A DNA stretch of 64,000 nucleotides. It comes from Batillaria attramentaria (Eukaryota; Mollusca; Gastropoda; Batillariidae). Of this stretch, positions 1 to 11,832 are shown piece after piece (positions within the stretch are counted from its first letter, which is position 1; each line of letters starts with the position of its first letter). A model generated the notes under the pieces. That model had not been told where the DNA came from. It worked only from the letters and a program-made list of their open reading frames with translations, and ran no database searches. Location of the stretch: NCBI GenBank assembly GCA_018292915.2, contig JACVVK020000386.1, positions 481,001-545,000 on the forward strand. Reading direction: 5' to 3'. The translations under genes were made by a program, and so were the position numbers.

Positions 1-1016
1 GACGGCTGGACTTCCACCAAATGACTCAACTGCCCTCCCAAATTTCAACTTTAAATACAGCCTAACCAATTTTAACCTTTCCTACTGTAAATGTACACAA
101 TGGTTGGATACTTAGAGACTTGTACACGACACTTACGCGACTGTTTTCGGGAAAAAATGTCTCGCAAAAGTGCCATACACGCTTTAAAAATGCTATCAGT
201 ATATGTATCGGCCTACTTTCTATGAAAATTATGCAACATAGATAAACTCGTCCTCCTTTTTTTGTGAAGTTCTTCAAATCCAACACCAATAAAATACAAA
301 CCCGACACGCTGCGTGCTCGTGTTTGAACTTTTGCCTTGTTTCGTTCCTGAAAGCCAATCGCTGTTCGGTTTGCATCCACAGCCAATCAGATTTCCGCTG
401 TCAGCGGTGGTATGCTGAGCGGAGGAAGTAGCTGTCTGCACTTTTCTTGCTCGCACTCCGTGCGTGTAAAACTTTCAACAACAACAACAACAACAACAAC
501 AAAAAAAGGGGGGGGGGGGGCAGTAGGCGATGAGGTAGCTCGCGACAGACACCAAAATGTAAACAGACCTGCAATTGAATTTAAATTGGTTTTCCCGTCA
601 AATTTGAACTGCATGACTGATTGCATTGTATTTACTGACCGTGTCCCACTGAGACCGGGACACAGCCCTATCTCGCAATTTTGTTTTCAACGTTGCCGTA
701 TGCTGGACTCAAGCACGCTGTTATTTTATTATCTTTTCTAGGATCGTTGGTCTGAATTTGTGCCCCAAGGACTGAGCCTAGAAAATGTGCTAGCTTTTTC
801 CTTGCTGGCGGGACCGTCAGTCTAGTCACTGCTGGCCGGCCTTCAAGTTCAGTCGTCCGTCAGACTGATGAAGTGGTGGCCGACGGAAAAAGTCGACCGG
901 CGTCTGCGTCGGTTATTAAAGCCACTGAGAAACTGATAACCAGCCAACCAGTCAGTTGACCGTTTCAGTGTACACAGATAAAGGGGAACTCCTGATAAAG
1001 GGGGTGACTGACTATG

Positions 1017-1017
<1 letters not shown>
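1..1017. other. Non-coding, nothing recognised
   Basis: Short (CAA)n followed by a poly-A/poly-G run at 476-521, and a GC-rich stretch with repeated CAGTC/GACTG words at 800-960. No convincing coding frame and no repeat family match elsewhere in the window. Confidence 0.4.

Positions 1018-1071
<54 letters not shown>
1018..1071 (+). repeat. (GT)n microsatellite
   Basis: About 27 uninterrupted GT units. Confidence 0.95.
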
Positions 1072-1072
<1 letters not shown>

Positions 1073-1377
1073 CGTGTACACAGATAACTTGAAACTGAGA
1101 GGGTGATATCATTCAGTGTCATGATTAAAATCATGTCATGGGACTCGTCTGAGCCGGGCTCACCGTGAGCCGTGACACTGCACACCGCCAAACGTTTTTG
1201 TAGTCACGGTGTTCGAACTGACATTGAAGCATGGCTCGGACTGAAATCAGCTCAAACTGAACACGCCGGCTCCGGAAAAAGGAGGGCAAAGGCATGTTAT
1301 AGCCATATGAAGTGTCCACAACGAGAAACACTGAAAAAAACACCATGTTCCGTTTTTGTTCGGATCTAAAACTGACA

Positions 1378-1487
1378 CTCGGCTGGGGCCAAATATTTGT
1401 GCTGGCTTTTTCATCGTTCCTCCCGTCTTTGGTATCACCCTGTGTGGTGGAAAAGGACGTTAAACCCCCCAAACACCCACCCACCCC
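1378..1487 (+). mobile_element. SINE family 1, 5'-truncated
   Basis: Body and 3' end only: CGGCTGGGGCCAAATATTTG, then TGTGGTGGAAAAGGACGTTAA and the AAACACCCACCC tail shared with the full copies. The tRNA-like head is missing. Confidence 0.8.
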
Positions 1488-1489
1488 GT

Positions 1490-1910
1490 GTCGTGACATC
1501 AGCCGTAGTCGCCGGGTGGGCGACGGAGTCGAGTCAGTGTCAGTAATGGTGCAGCCGGTTTCATAGCAGACTGAGCCGGGCGGGCAGAGAGTATAGTGTT
1601 TATAATGTCGCTGATTATAGGCACTGTCTTGGAACTGTCAGACCTCGTCTTGCTGTGCCAACCCGGCGTAGCAAAGGACTGTTTCTGTCAGTGTGGTCGG
1701 GATTTGACTGTACCTTCCGTCTGCCAGGGGACAGTAACATCTCCATTAGGCGTGCTGTTGCGTGCAGTCTGAACAAAACATACGAATTACTGATTGTCAG
1801 TGGGCGGGTTTTTTCACAGTCTGGGAGAAAGTTGGCTAGAGACCCGGGATGGGGAGGGGGGAGGGGAGGAGGTGGTGTCTGCCAGTGGTCAAACCTCCCA
1901 CCCAATCAGA
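1490..1910. other. Non-coding, nothing recognised
   Basis: Moderately GC-rich with a G-rich block at 1850-1875. No supported gene. Confidence 0.4.
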
Positions 1911-1911
1911 C

Positions 1912-1913
<2 letters not shown>

Positions 1914-1980
<67 letters not shown>

Positions 1981-2018
1981 GCATTCAAAACAAAAAACAA
2001 AGTAAAACACACACACTG

Positions 2019-2101
<83 letters not shown>
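1914..2101 (+). repeat. Two adjacent (CA)n tracts
   Basis: (AC)n at 1914-1979 and 2008-2101, separated by a 30-bp A-rich spacer; followed to 2215 by (AAC)n-like sequence. Confidence 0.95.
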
Positions 2102-2102
<1 letters not shown>

Positions 2103-2639
2103 CCGAGAACACAAACAAAACAACAACTGACTGAAAAAAACAACAACACATAATAAAAACAAACAAAACAACAACAAACTACAACAACAATAACATATGA
2201 AAAAGCCAATAAATAAATACAATCAGGGCCTCGGGCTTTGCCACTCCCTTTCACATTCAATGGACAAACTGCAGATACCGCCATCCGATTGCAAAGACGC
2301 TGCACGCGATTTCCGGCGTACGCCTATCCCCCGGGGACCCGGCCTGTTTTCTGTCTAGCGGCGTATCTATCAATCTTCATTTGGATGTAATGAATCGAGG
2401 TGATTTCTCCGGAACTTTTTAGTAAAGTAGAATTGCGTTGGAAGAACCAGTGATTACGTTTTTTTTATGTATGTGTTTTTCGTTGTTATTTTGTTGTTGT
2501 TGTTGCTGTTGTTCCTTTTTTTGTGGTATCGAGAGTCAGTTCAAGTGAAGCAAAACTGACTGATGCCTTGCAGCTTTTAGGGGGTTGTAACCTCAGTAGA
2601 TGGCTTGTCAGTGATAGAATCAATGTGTGCGTGCGAGGA

Positions 2640-2642
<3 letters not shown>

Positions 2643-2717
<75 letters not shown>
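2643..2717 (+). repeat. (GT)n microsatellite
   Basis: About 37 GT units. The preceding 2216-2640 has only an AT-rich (GTT)n segment near 2480-2520 and no gene. Confidence 0.95.
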
Positions 2718-2718
<1 letters not shown>

Positions 2719-2881
2719 TATCCGAGAGAGACAGTGATGTTGTCTGGGAAACTGAAGAAGGAGAGACATACGGTCGTTTGGTTTGTTGGTCAAGCCGTTG
2801 TCTGGGGGTCTAACCACCATCTTCACCATGTAAGCATGTTACCAAAGACCGTGCATCGAGGAAAAATAAGCGCATTTGTTT

Positions 2882-2985
2882 TATCTTTCTACCGGGAATA
2901 GAACCCGCTTCCCTCGTACTTGGCAGTACATGTACAAAGCGCCGGCTCACCAGCTTTGCTACCCGCGGCCCCCGTCACTGAAGGC
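2882..2985 (-). mobile_element. Decayed tRNA-like SINE head
   Basis: On the minus strand there is a box A-like TAGCAAAGCTGG and, about 50 nt later, a box B-like GGGTTCTATTCCC. The order and spacing suit a tRNA-derived promoter. No body or tail of the other families follows, so assignment is tentative. Confidence 0.4.
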
Positions 2986-3054
2986 TGCACACCAAATATC
3001 CAGATCCACAGTCGTCCGGGCAGACGTGCACGTGCAGCAGGACAGAATTAATGG

Positions 3055-3357
3055 ATGACCCCACTCCTGTCAATCAGAAGGGCCGAGCCCCCAGAATTCA
3101 TCCAATCGCGTCCAGCGGCATGATCAGTGAGCACAACACGTGGCAGGGTCTGGCCGGCAAACTTGTTGCCAGACACTAGGCCTATGTACAGCGAGGGAAG
3201 CACTGACATGTAGTTCGATGTGACTGAACCACGGAAAGAAAGCAGTAAGTCCATTGACGTCATTTGAGGAAAAAGACCATTACGTCAATTTCTTTCTTCC
3301 TGAACTCACCCCTTGTTCCCATAGAGTGACGTCATGGATGTACTGTGTTTTGCCAAA
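3055..3357 (+). repeat. Repeat family R1, copy 1 (inverted relative to 19025-19310)
   Basis: About 300 bp shared in inverse orientation with 19025-19310. Shared landmarks include GAGCCCCCAGAATTCA, TGTGCTC-type segments, a TGACGTCATTTGAGGAAAA block, a second TGACGTCA and ACTGTGTTTTGCC. Class unknown; no coding frame. Confidence 0.75.
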
Positions 3358-3655
3358 ACACGGTCGAGTGAATGGGTGGGGGGCTGTGACAAATGATTTT
3401 ATCCGCTGTCTTGCTTCCCGCCGTTTCTGGCGGATTTTGTCACAGACCGATGTTGGGGGTGGCTCGGTGTCTGTCGAAAGTCTTCCAAATCAGTGTCCAT
3501 TATGGGAACGCTCTCCTAGTAATCGCGTTGATCAGGAACTCGTGCCGCATGGAAAAAAGGGGGCTAACGTTAAATCTGAAAATAGGCCCTCGAGCTTACG
3601 CTCTCGTAGGTGGAACGGACAAGGTAATTGTGGGTTGTGGCGGGGGAGGGGGTGA

Positions 3656-3657
<2 letters not shown>

Positions 3658-3687
<30 letters not shown>
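3658..3687 (+). repeat. (GT)n microsatellite
   Basis: About 15 GT units inside a G-rich stretch. Confidence 0.9.
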
Positions 3688-3690
<3 letters not shown>

Positions 3691-3926
3691 GGGGGTGTAA
3701 TGGGATGTGGGGGGGTTACAAATCCTACGGGGCTTATCCGCTAACTGATCTAATCCGTTTACCCATCTTAATCCGTCTGCATACATTCGCGCAAGACTGT
3801 TGTGAAATCAGAAATGGGTACGACTGTACCGTTGCCAAAAGCGCTTGCCAAAAACCTTTGATACATGTATATTTATAGCTGTCAGGCAGGTGAAATCCAT
3901 TTCAAGCTGGAGAGAGCAACAGAAAC

Positions 3927-3935
3927 TGCAGCAGT

Positions 3936-4009
<74 letters not shown>
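3927..4009 (+). repeat. (GCA)n/(CAA)n trinucleotide tract
   Basis: GCA units with GTA interruptions pass into a CAA run. Not in a supported coding frame. Confidence 0.9.
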
Positions 4010-4086
4010 AGCAAAAACAAAACAGAAAAAAACTACAACAAAACAAAGCAACAAATAAACAACAAACATGGATTGCTGTATTATTC

Positions 4087-4088
<2 letters not shown>

Positions 4089-4163
<75 letters not shown>

Positions 4164-4258
4164 CGCGTGTGCGTGTGCTTTAAGCGCAGCGAGTCCTTGG
4201 CAGTTGGAGACCAGCGCTCTATAACTGAAACTATGGATTATGATTTAATATGATTATG
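4089..4258 (+). mobile_element. LINE family L2 3' tail with its (GT)n tract, 5'-truncated
   Basis: A long (GT)n (4089-4160, then GTGCGT) is followed by CTTTAAGCGCAGCGAGTCC and CAGCGCTCTATA, matching the L2 copy at 58768-58915 base for base over most of its length. No LINE coding sequence is left. Confidence 0.7.
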
Positions 4259-4703
4259 ATTAACATGACGAAACTTGAAATGAGTCGTTCACAAAAGACG
4301 TTTGTCGACGGATTTTTTTTTGTTCGTTTCTATCTCAGATTTCGTTACAGGATGCAGAGTAGTGTGAAGCCGGGTATGACGGCGGACATATAAATATTTT
4401 ATTCTTCTGCAACGCCGTACGGAGCAGGTAACCAGATTACAAAGGGCGCTTACTCTTCCGCGCTGTCTGCACTGTCCTGGATTTGTTGAAACCCAGTCTG
4501 GGCTGTGACGCTTGCAGACAAAGGCTGAGGTCAAGCGTACGGGGGTCAAAAACGAATGGAGGTGGATCTGTGGTACCCAGACATCTAGCATCCTCGGCTG
4601 ACAGTTTTATCTACAAGCGTTTAGTTTAGTATTCACGCGAAGTGCACTGCTGGTTTTGTTTTACCGATTTCATGGTTTATGACTGTTGGGCAGTCTTGCC
4701 CGG

Positions 4704-4704
<1 letters not shown>

Positions 4705-4783
<79 letters not shown>

Positions 4784-4820
4784 CGCACGCACGCACGCGC
4801 ACACGCATGCACTCACGCAC
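4705..4820 (+). repeat. (CA)n then (ACGC)n
   Basis: About 39 CA units followed by ACGC/ACGC-like purine-pyrimidine alternation to 4820. Confidence 0.95.
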
Positions 4821-4918
4821 TAGAAGTGTAGTCTTGAAACATGAGTATTTTTTTGTGTGTTCCATACATAAGCGTGGTTTACTTAACCAGTCGATCGCAA
4901 GATCTGTTGCCTGTCTAA

Positions 4919-5092
4919 GGGTGGGGTAGGTGTTTTGGGAGTTTAACGTCCTTTTCCACAACGTGTGGGTGATATCAAAGACCGGGCAACGAGAAAAAGG
5001 CCAGCACAACTATTTGGCCCCAGCCGGGATTCGAACTCACGACCCGAGCATTGAAAGTCCAACGCTCTACCATTCGGCTATCCCGGCTCCCC
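4919..5092 (-). mobile_element. SINE family 1, full length with 12-bp target duplication
   Basis: Complete tRNA-like head with box A and box B (GAGTTCGAATCCC on the minus strand), then body and AAACACC-type tail. The insertion is flanked by TTGCCTGTCTAA at 4907-4918 and 5093-5104, so the boundaries are exact. Confidence 0.92.
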
Positions 5093-5160
5093 TTGCCTGT
5101 CTAAAACTGACTCTACCGGGATATGGACGCGTGGGTTAACTGGTCATTAGGTGTGTATTC

Positions 5161-5300
5161 AACAACAACAACAACAACGACGACGACGACGACGACGACA
5201 GCGACAACGACAACAACAACAACAACAAGCACAAGCACAAAACAAAAATAAACAAAACTACCATCACCACCACCATCACCACCACCACCAGCAACAACCC
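5161..5300 (+). repeat. (CAA)n/(CGA)n/(CAC)n trinucleotide complex
   Basis: CAA units, then CGA, then AAC/CAAG, then CAC/CAT units. No gene in 5300-5760. Confidence 0.85.
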
Positions 5301-5883
5301 GAAAAAATCGATTTTCTGCATCTTTAATTTATTGACGCGGCACAGTGTTGCAGACTACTTAGACAAGGTTGTAACGGCTGTGTTGACAATTAAAAGTGTT
5401 TGTGCAGGCAAACGACAACAACAAGAAAGAACACTTCAGCTGAACACACACACATTTCTTTGGCCCTAACGCCGGTCAACAAAATAGCCCCCACTTGGGC
5501 ACAAATGCATTCCCTCCCCTTGTTGTAAGAAAGGTTCGTGCTGCCATTGATACACGAGTGTCGGCGAAACAGACCGAAACAATAATATATGGATCAGCGT
5601 TACTGTACCAATCGATATTTTCAACCAGCATCACACAGAATGAACGGCCTTCCGCAAACAGTTGGGCTTGGCACGCCATTTGGTTTCACATTACAGCTGT
5701 ATTGCAGCAGGGCATTTTTCAACTACAAAATGCAATTTAAGGGCAGTCATTCTGACTCGAAATTTTTACCTTTTTTTTTTTTTTGTTGGAAGTGCTCTTG
5801 TTTGAGCGTTTGAAGTTATTCTCATCTGTTGTTGTCAGTTTTCATTCTTATTGTCCAGGTTGTCCAAGAAAGGGCCCGACAAA

Positions 5884-6425
5884 AAACAAACAAACAAACA
5901 AACAAACAAGCAAACAAACAAACACAGAAACTAACTACAAACATAAACGACAACAACAACAACGACAACAACAGCAGCGATAACAACAATAACAACAACA
6001 ATAACAACAGCAACAACAAATCTCCGCCGACAACAAATAAACAGAAAAAACAGCAACACTAGCAGCGAAACCAACAACAACAAAATTAGAAGTGGATACA
6101 CTACAAGCATGCTTCCATTTGTGCATGTGCATTTTTCAGCTGCAAGTAATCTTTCCCGCGATGATTGTTCTGAATCAGACTGCGTAAATGCATTTCTTGT
6201 TATGTTGACTGTCCACAGAAATACGTGTAGCCGTATCGCTTTGTTTTCTATGGTCAGTGATTGTCTAAGAAAGGCCCAATAAAAGAAAACAACAATTACA
6301 AACAAGACGTCATCAACAACTAGTATAACAACACATAACAACAACAATAACAAAACAAGAAACACACAAACAACAACAACAAAAACAACAACAACAGCAA
6401 CAGCAGCAACAACAACAAAAAAAAG
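5884..6425 (+). repeat. (AAAC)n and (AAC)n blocks in a ~285-bp tandem duplication
   Basis: A-rich (AAAC)n/(AAC)n blocks at 5884-6095 and 6290-6425 each follow a 'GTCYAAGAAAGG(G)CCC' start. Each is followed by a shared segment, AAATGCATTTCTTGTTAT..GACTGTCCAsAGAAATA, at about 6187 and 6470. This indicates an old local duplication. Confidence 0.7.
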
Positions 6426-6664
6426 TTGGCAGTGGGAAAGCATTTGTTTTGACTCAGACCGCGGAAATGCATTTCTTGTTATATATAGACTGTCCAGAGA
6501 AATAGCCATGTTGCTGAAGGCATTGCTATATATATGTTCCTCTGGACAGTGACATACGGTCTGATGGCGATATCACAATTTCACCATCCACACATCCCTA
6601 TTACAAATCCCCCTACATTAATCCCTCTTCCCCCTCCCCCAATCCCTCAAAGCCTTCTGTTTCT

Positions 6665-6706
6665 GGTGTGTGTGGTGTGTGTCGTGTGTGTGTGGTGCCT
6701 GTGTGT

Positions 6707-6745
<39 letters not shown>

Positions 6746-6755
6746 GTGTGTGTGT
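6665..6755 (+). repeat. Imperfect (GT)n
   Basis: GT tract with GTGGT interruptions. The following 6756-7330 has no supported gene. Confidence 0.9.
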
Positions 6756-7337
6756 TTCTTCGTTTTAGCACAGCAGGAATCCATTCCTGCCTTCTTATGC
6801 TCTTTCTTTTGCCTCTTCTGACGTCAATAATTCGACTGCTGTTTTTTTTGTTTTTGTGTGCTTGCCATCTTTAGACCCCGCTGCTCTGTTCTATACCCTC
6901 CCACCCATCCCCCCTCACCTCACAAGGTGTTTTTTTTCCCTAGCTGGCTTTTTGTTTTAGTTTCCGTGTTTTCTAAAAGCTCATCTTCTTTAGGAGAACA
7001 GATGGAAAAAAATCGTGAACTGCTTATTCTGACTAGGTTAACACCAAACGCTATAGCGTTAGCGAGTCTAGTTGTCTTGGGTAGGTGTTGACAGATTTGA
7101 AGAGAGTAAAGAAAAAGAAAAAAACAAACACAAACACCAGCAACACCAACAACAAATTAGAGAAAATACATGCAAACATGAAATTTAGAGAAAAACATCT
7201 TTATGGGATGGGTCCATTCCTCCTTGTTGTTCATTTGTGTTGCAACGGAAAGGTGAATAACTGCTCCGCGGCACACCCAAAAACTCGCTTTCAACGTCCA
7301 TCGTCAAATGGAGCTTCAGTCCATAAATGTGTTCATA

Positions 7338-7343
7338 ATGTGT

Positions 7344-7380
<37 letters not shown>

Positions 7381-7391
7381 GTGTGTGAGAT

Positions 7392-7433
<42 letters not shown>
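7338..7433 (+). repeat. (GT)n-(GA)n compound microsatellite
   Basis: GT units to about 7385, then a perfect GA run of about 20 units. Confidence 0.95.
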
Positions 7434-7435
<2 letters not shown>

Positions 7436-7797
7436 GCTTCAGTTTTTCCACTTGTCGTCCCAGCGGTCGGCCCCATCACGGACACTAGTGGAACAAAGCA
7501 CCAATTATGCGGCACGGCCTGTCCTTCTAAGCACCTGCCAAAGACAAAATGGCGGCCGCGCGACAGCCTGGGAAATTGGCGGGTCCTTTATCTCCTTGTT
7601 TTGCACTAACAACCATCCAGCCGCTTTTATCTCCCAATTTTCTCTCTGTCATCAACGCTTTGCGACTGGGAAATTACCGGCACCGGCTTGACTTTTGTAT
7701 GTTCGAATGTGAGTGGGATCGTTAGGTGTGGGGTGGGAAGTGGGGGGGGGAGGAGAGCGAATGACTCAAACTTACTCAGAAGATAGTTATATAATAC

Positions 7798-7944
7798 TAA
7801 TAAAAAATTATGGATATTTAAATAGCGCCTATACGCAGCCGAGCTCTGAGCGCTTACAACGTTAAGAAAAATAAGATAAAAAATAAAAGTAAAATGACAT
7901 GAAAATAATGCCAGATGAGAACAATACAAGACACGGCAATTGTG

Positions 7945-8003
<59 letters not shown>

Positions 8004-8192
8004 TTTGTCAATCCCTCTTAACTGCTGCCGGCCTGAGAACAAATGTGTTTTGACTGCAGTGTTAAAGGTGGGGACCGAATCTATATATATATGCCTTATT
8101 GTTTGGGGGAGTGCGTTCCAAAGGGTGGGTTCTTGGTGCAAAAACGACTGCTGCCCATAAGTATGTCCTTCGTTGTAACACTTGGAACACAA
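7798..8192 (-). mobile_element. LINE family L1, 3' end (reverse-transcriptase C-terminus and 3' UTR)
   Basis: On the minus strand the frame from 8192 encodes a typical non-LTR polyprotein end: a Tyr-Gly-Gln-Gln-Ser-Phe block, then Pro-Thr-Leu-Trp-Asn-Ala-Leu-Pro and Phe-Asn-Thr-Ala-Val-Lys-Thr-His-Leu-Phe. This is followed by a (GT)n tract (plus-strand CA, 7947-8001) and a 3' UTR ending in AGCGCCTATAC-like sequence and an AT-rich end near 7798. The same order is found at 46905-47475 on the plus strand. 5'-truncated; no catalytic domain. Confidence 0.82.
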
Positions 8193-8341
8193 AGGACATG
8201 TGAGTCAGTAGTATTATCTATCTACCACACTATCTTTCCACTGCCTCTGGAATACACAGTAGTATGGTGGATTTCTTGATTAGTCCGTAACTGCCAATGA
8301 ACAGACTTTGAAAACTCGGCAGTACCCTCCGACCCGCCTTC

Positions 8342-8344
<3 letters not shown>

Positions 8345-8394
<50 letters not shown>
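8345..8394 (+). repeat. (CA)n microsatellite
   Basis: About 25 CA units. 8400-8770 is AT-rich with no gene seen. Confidence 0.95.
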
Positions 8395-8395
<1 letters not shown>

Positions 8396-8770
8396 ACGCT
8401 GACAGTTTTTCGTTCAGTTGATTTATTTTTTTCATAAAATAGTGAAGAAGAGCAAAACGGTTTGTGAAATATAAATATAAGATGCTGAAATTCAAACTTT
8501 AACACATAATTATGAAGCAGTTGAAGTCAAACATAAGGTATCGTCTCCGCGTTCTCTTCGATGCTGTCGTTTCAGTGAAACGGCCGTTTGAAATAAAAAG
8601 ATGAATATTCGAAAGACGTGTAAGACTGTCAGGTACCTTTTATATGAAGTTAAAACATCCCGGAACTTCATGCTGGGAATAGAGTTTAGTTACGCTGCCT
8701 GTGACAGAACGCATTGTCCACTGAAACCCTGAATAAGCTTCCGGTCTGCTTCTCAGCGAGAAGACACCAG

Positions 8771-9048
8771 AGCCCGTATGTAAAGTCCGAGGTTAATTTA
8801 ACTCACGGCTCCGGCCTAACCCAGACTAGGACAAAAGAAACCCAAAAGCAAAATTAAATAAAACAGGAAGCGAAGAAAGGGAGAAAAAAATCCTTCTATA
8901 ACGGCTCAGGCAACTTGCTGGAATGGGCCCGGGTTCCTGATTTAAAACAAAAAACAACAGAAAATTTAACCCTGGAGCTAGTTATGTTCGAGGTTAGGCT
9001 CCAACCCGGGGCTAAACTCCCTAACCCCGACTTTTACATGCGGGGCCC
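8771..9048 (+). mobile_element. MITE-A copy 1
   Basis: Member of a ~280-bp family with copies at 25542-25842 (inverted) and 26607-26891. The ends are imperfect terminal inverted repeats: the left end resembles GCCCGTATGTAAAGTC and the right end reads CTTTTACATGCGGGGCC. Further inside, GAGGTTAATTTAAC is mirrored by GTTCGAGGTTAG. There is no coding capacity. Confidence 0.75.
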
Positions 9049-10007
9049 TGGCCTTCACTGAGAGAACCAGCCTCAGCACAGGCAGGGAGGGCCCCAAGTG
9101 CGACACCATCACGCATCAGCGAGACTATAGAAGCTGCTGAAGACTAAGAGGCTGGACCCAAGACCGGAAGGCGTTTTGCCCCAGAATCCTGCAGGGCCTT
9201 GACAGGTCACAGAACATAATTAAAATGATTACCTGCACTATTAAAAGGACTTTTCCCCTTTTCCCTGTGTTTATTGTGAGTTGCTAAAACAGCATTTGAC
9301 CCCAGATTTTTGATTTTGGTGAAAAGAGGGATGTTTGATGTGTAGAAAAATGGGAGTGCTGACTTGAGGGGTGACCTATTTTTGGCCATATCCTTGGGCG
9401 TGTGCCAGGGCATGAATAACGGAGTGCACAGTTTTGTTTACGGGGTCGGGAAGGACGCCACACCGGTAGAGTATGAAAATTACGCTGTCCAGGCTTAATT
9501 TTTGGCATGCAGCTTGCGGACATGTGGTTGCTTCTGGGAACCACTGTGTATTTTGGTTTTCAAAATCGTTTTCAAGGGCTTGTGCTGCCTGACATGTGTA
9601 GGAGCCAGAGAGCAGAAAAAAAATGGATTCTGTGACCTGCTGACAAGCGAACGCCTGGACTTAACATCCCTGATCTAACCCCTCACCCATCCGCCTCCCC
9701 ACCGCGTGCTGTTATCTCACCCCTCTGACGGTTAAGATTGTAATCACCGTGTCTCTAATGTTGTAGAAATATACCAATGAATCTGACCAGTTTCATTATT
9801 TTTTTCAATCCAGCTTTTTTCTGTGAACAGGGTCGAGTCCAGTAGAGAAACATAGTAAATTATAGCACATGTCTTACGTCTCTTTTAGAACATTCTTCTC
9901 ATTGCCCTCAGAGATCATTCGCTAAAAGAACACGTACAGTGTCTCAAACTCAACTGTTTTAGGAATTCAGCAAACAGTTTTCAACAAAATCTTGTTCGTT
10001 CGGGAGG
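9049..10007. other. Non-coding, nothing recognised
   Basis: No repeat-family match found within the window and no supported gene. Weak open frames of 60-90 codons lack any recognisable motif. Confidence 0.4.
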
Positions 10008-10169
10008 GTGAGTGGGTGTTTGGGAGTTTAACGTCAGTTTCCACCACGTATGGGTGATATCAAAAGACGGGGAAACGAGAAAAAGGCCAGTGCAAATATT
10101 TGGCCCCGGCCGGGATTCGAACTCACGACCCGAGCATTGAAAGTCCAACGCTGTACCAATATGTTCTTA
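10008..10169 (-). mobile_element. SINE family 1, near-complete, 15-bp target duplication
   Basis: Body and most of the tRNA-like head; the extreme 5' end of the head is lost. Flanked by TGTTCGTTCGGGAGG (9993-10007) and TGTTCGTTCAGGAGG (10170-10184), 14 of 15 identical. Confidence 0.88.
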
Positions 10170-10214
10170 TGTTCGTTCAGGAGGAAACGGAGACTGTGTA
10201 CGCGGGGCCGAACC

Positions 10215-10249
10215 ACACACACACACACACACACCACACACACACCACA

Positions 10250-10294
<45 letters not shown>
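10215..10294 (+). repeat. (CA)n microsatellite
   Basis: CA tract with several CCACAC interruptions in its first half. Confidence 0.95.
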
Positions 10295-10299
<5 letters not shown>

Positions 10300-11832
10300 A
10301 TGAGCAGTATAATTCGACATTCTGGGCGTCACTAAGTGGAAAACGATCAACTTGAACAGGGTAAGATCGTGATCAGGAACCTGATTTCGTGGAGTCTGAC
10401 GAAGATTCATACATTTTGTAAAGATTAACTCGATGTTACTGTTAAAATACCTGACAACTACAATGCATTCACTAGAGGTGTATATCTATTATTTTTACCC
10501 TTCTCTTGAGGAGAGGAATGCTGTGTTCAAGTGAAGGATGACGATTATAAACTCAGAATAAAATTTGTAGAAAACAAATTATATCTGATGTTATGTTGTG
10601 AGCAAAATGACTGGTGTTGTAAGAAAACGTACTCATCGCAGGGACCTTTTTCTGACAGTAAATCTGTCACATTGGCGTACAATCCACTCTTTTTCTCTCT
10701 CAGTGTTACGCGCATGTCACACGGGAGAGGTTTTCGTCCGAACAAACATCGAACAGAGCATTTTCCCGTGTTCCTCGTGTGACATACATCCTCTTGTCCC
10801 ATCGGCTTTCACTGGCGTTTAGCCTCTGTACTGACTCGAAACCGGCTCTAACCGAGACCTGACCCGAGACAACGAATAACTAGAGTGAAAAACAACAACT
10901 ACCAAAAAAATAAAAAAAAAAAAAAAATGATGGACAGTTCTGCACAACTTGTAGTCCCCCGTGTTATATCACAGTGTGCAATTCGACAGACTTCACCAGC
11001 ACAGTGCATTAATTTTCCTGCCTGTCTCGGAGATTATCCGCGGTGAGTCATCTCCCTTGAAGTCACAGAACGTCTGCTCGAGACACATAAATTTTTCGTG
11101 GGCTGTCTGGCCAACACCACAAGAACATCGTGTTCCCCAAAACCCTGGCACGGCATTATTGTTGTAACGCTTTCAATATTGTAGGGTTTGGCAAAGTGTT
11201 TCAAAACGACAGTGAAGGACGATGGGACAGAGATGGGTCCGATTTTTCGTTCGGACTCAAACGTCTCCCGTGGGTTATACACGAGCCTTACATTTCAAGC
11301 TTGGAATGACTGGAACATGTGTGAGCAATTGTAAACGTACATTTTATACAGAGTATGTACTTTTATGAACACAACTCCTCTCACCAATATCACGAGAGAA
11401 TAATTGTGATTTTAAATACACCGGAATACCAAAAGGCCCAAAGCACGAAAAGCGAGGGGAACAGGCAAGACAAAGAATAAATTGTCTGAGCATGTTTTTG
11501 AGTCTTTTGGTATATATATATTGATCTTTTTGTGGCGCGCTTGGAGTCTTTTTCTTTGTAATAAATTAACGTCCTCGTACACTTTTCGACATTATGAGCA
11601 TGTGTGTTCATCTTAGGCAGAAAATACTTAGCCAAGAAAGTATCACAAGATCGCAATGTCTGGAACAACAACAACAGCAGCAACAACAAAAACCAACGAC
11701 AGATGTGAAAAAAGCACTGCTGTACACCTTACCGTCATTTGAAAAAAAAAAGGGCCTAAGCGACATGAATTTGGTAATCACTTAGGCCCTGTCTGCAGAT
11801 GACATTAGAGATGCAGGTTATATCATTCATTA
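10300..11832. other. Mostly unique non-coding DNA
   Basis: Contains a ~75-bp palindromic segment at 10715-10790 (arms TGTCACACGGGAGAGG and a CCTCGTGTGACA partner) related to 50080-50275, and (CAA)n at 11663-11690. I see no gene. Confidence 0.4.

Noticed and set aside
1655..2305. Several open frames over 80 codons on both strands
   Set aside because: Their length comes from (CA)n read as Thr-His or Cys-Val. The same applies to most frames over other microsatellites (for example 28637-28980, 36775-37197, 48500-49110, 59215-59739, 62278-62818).
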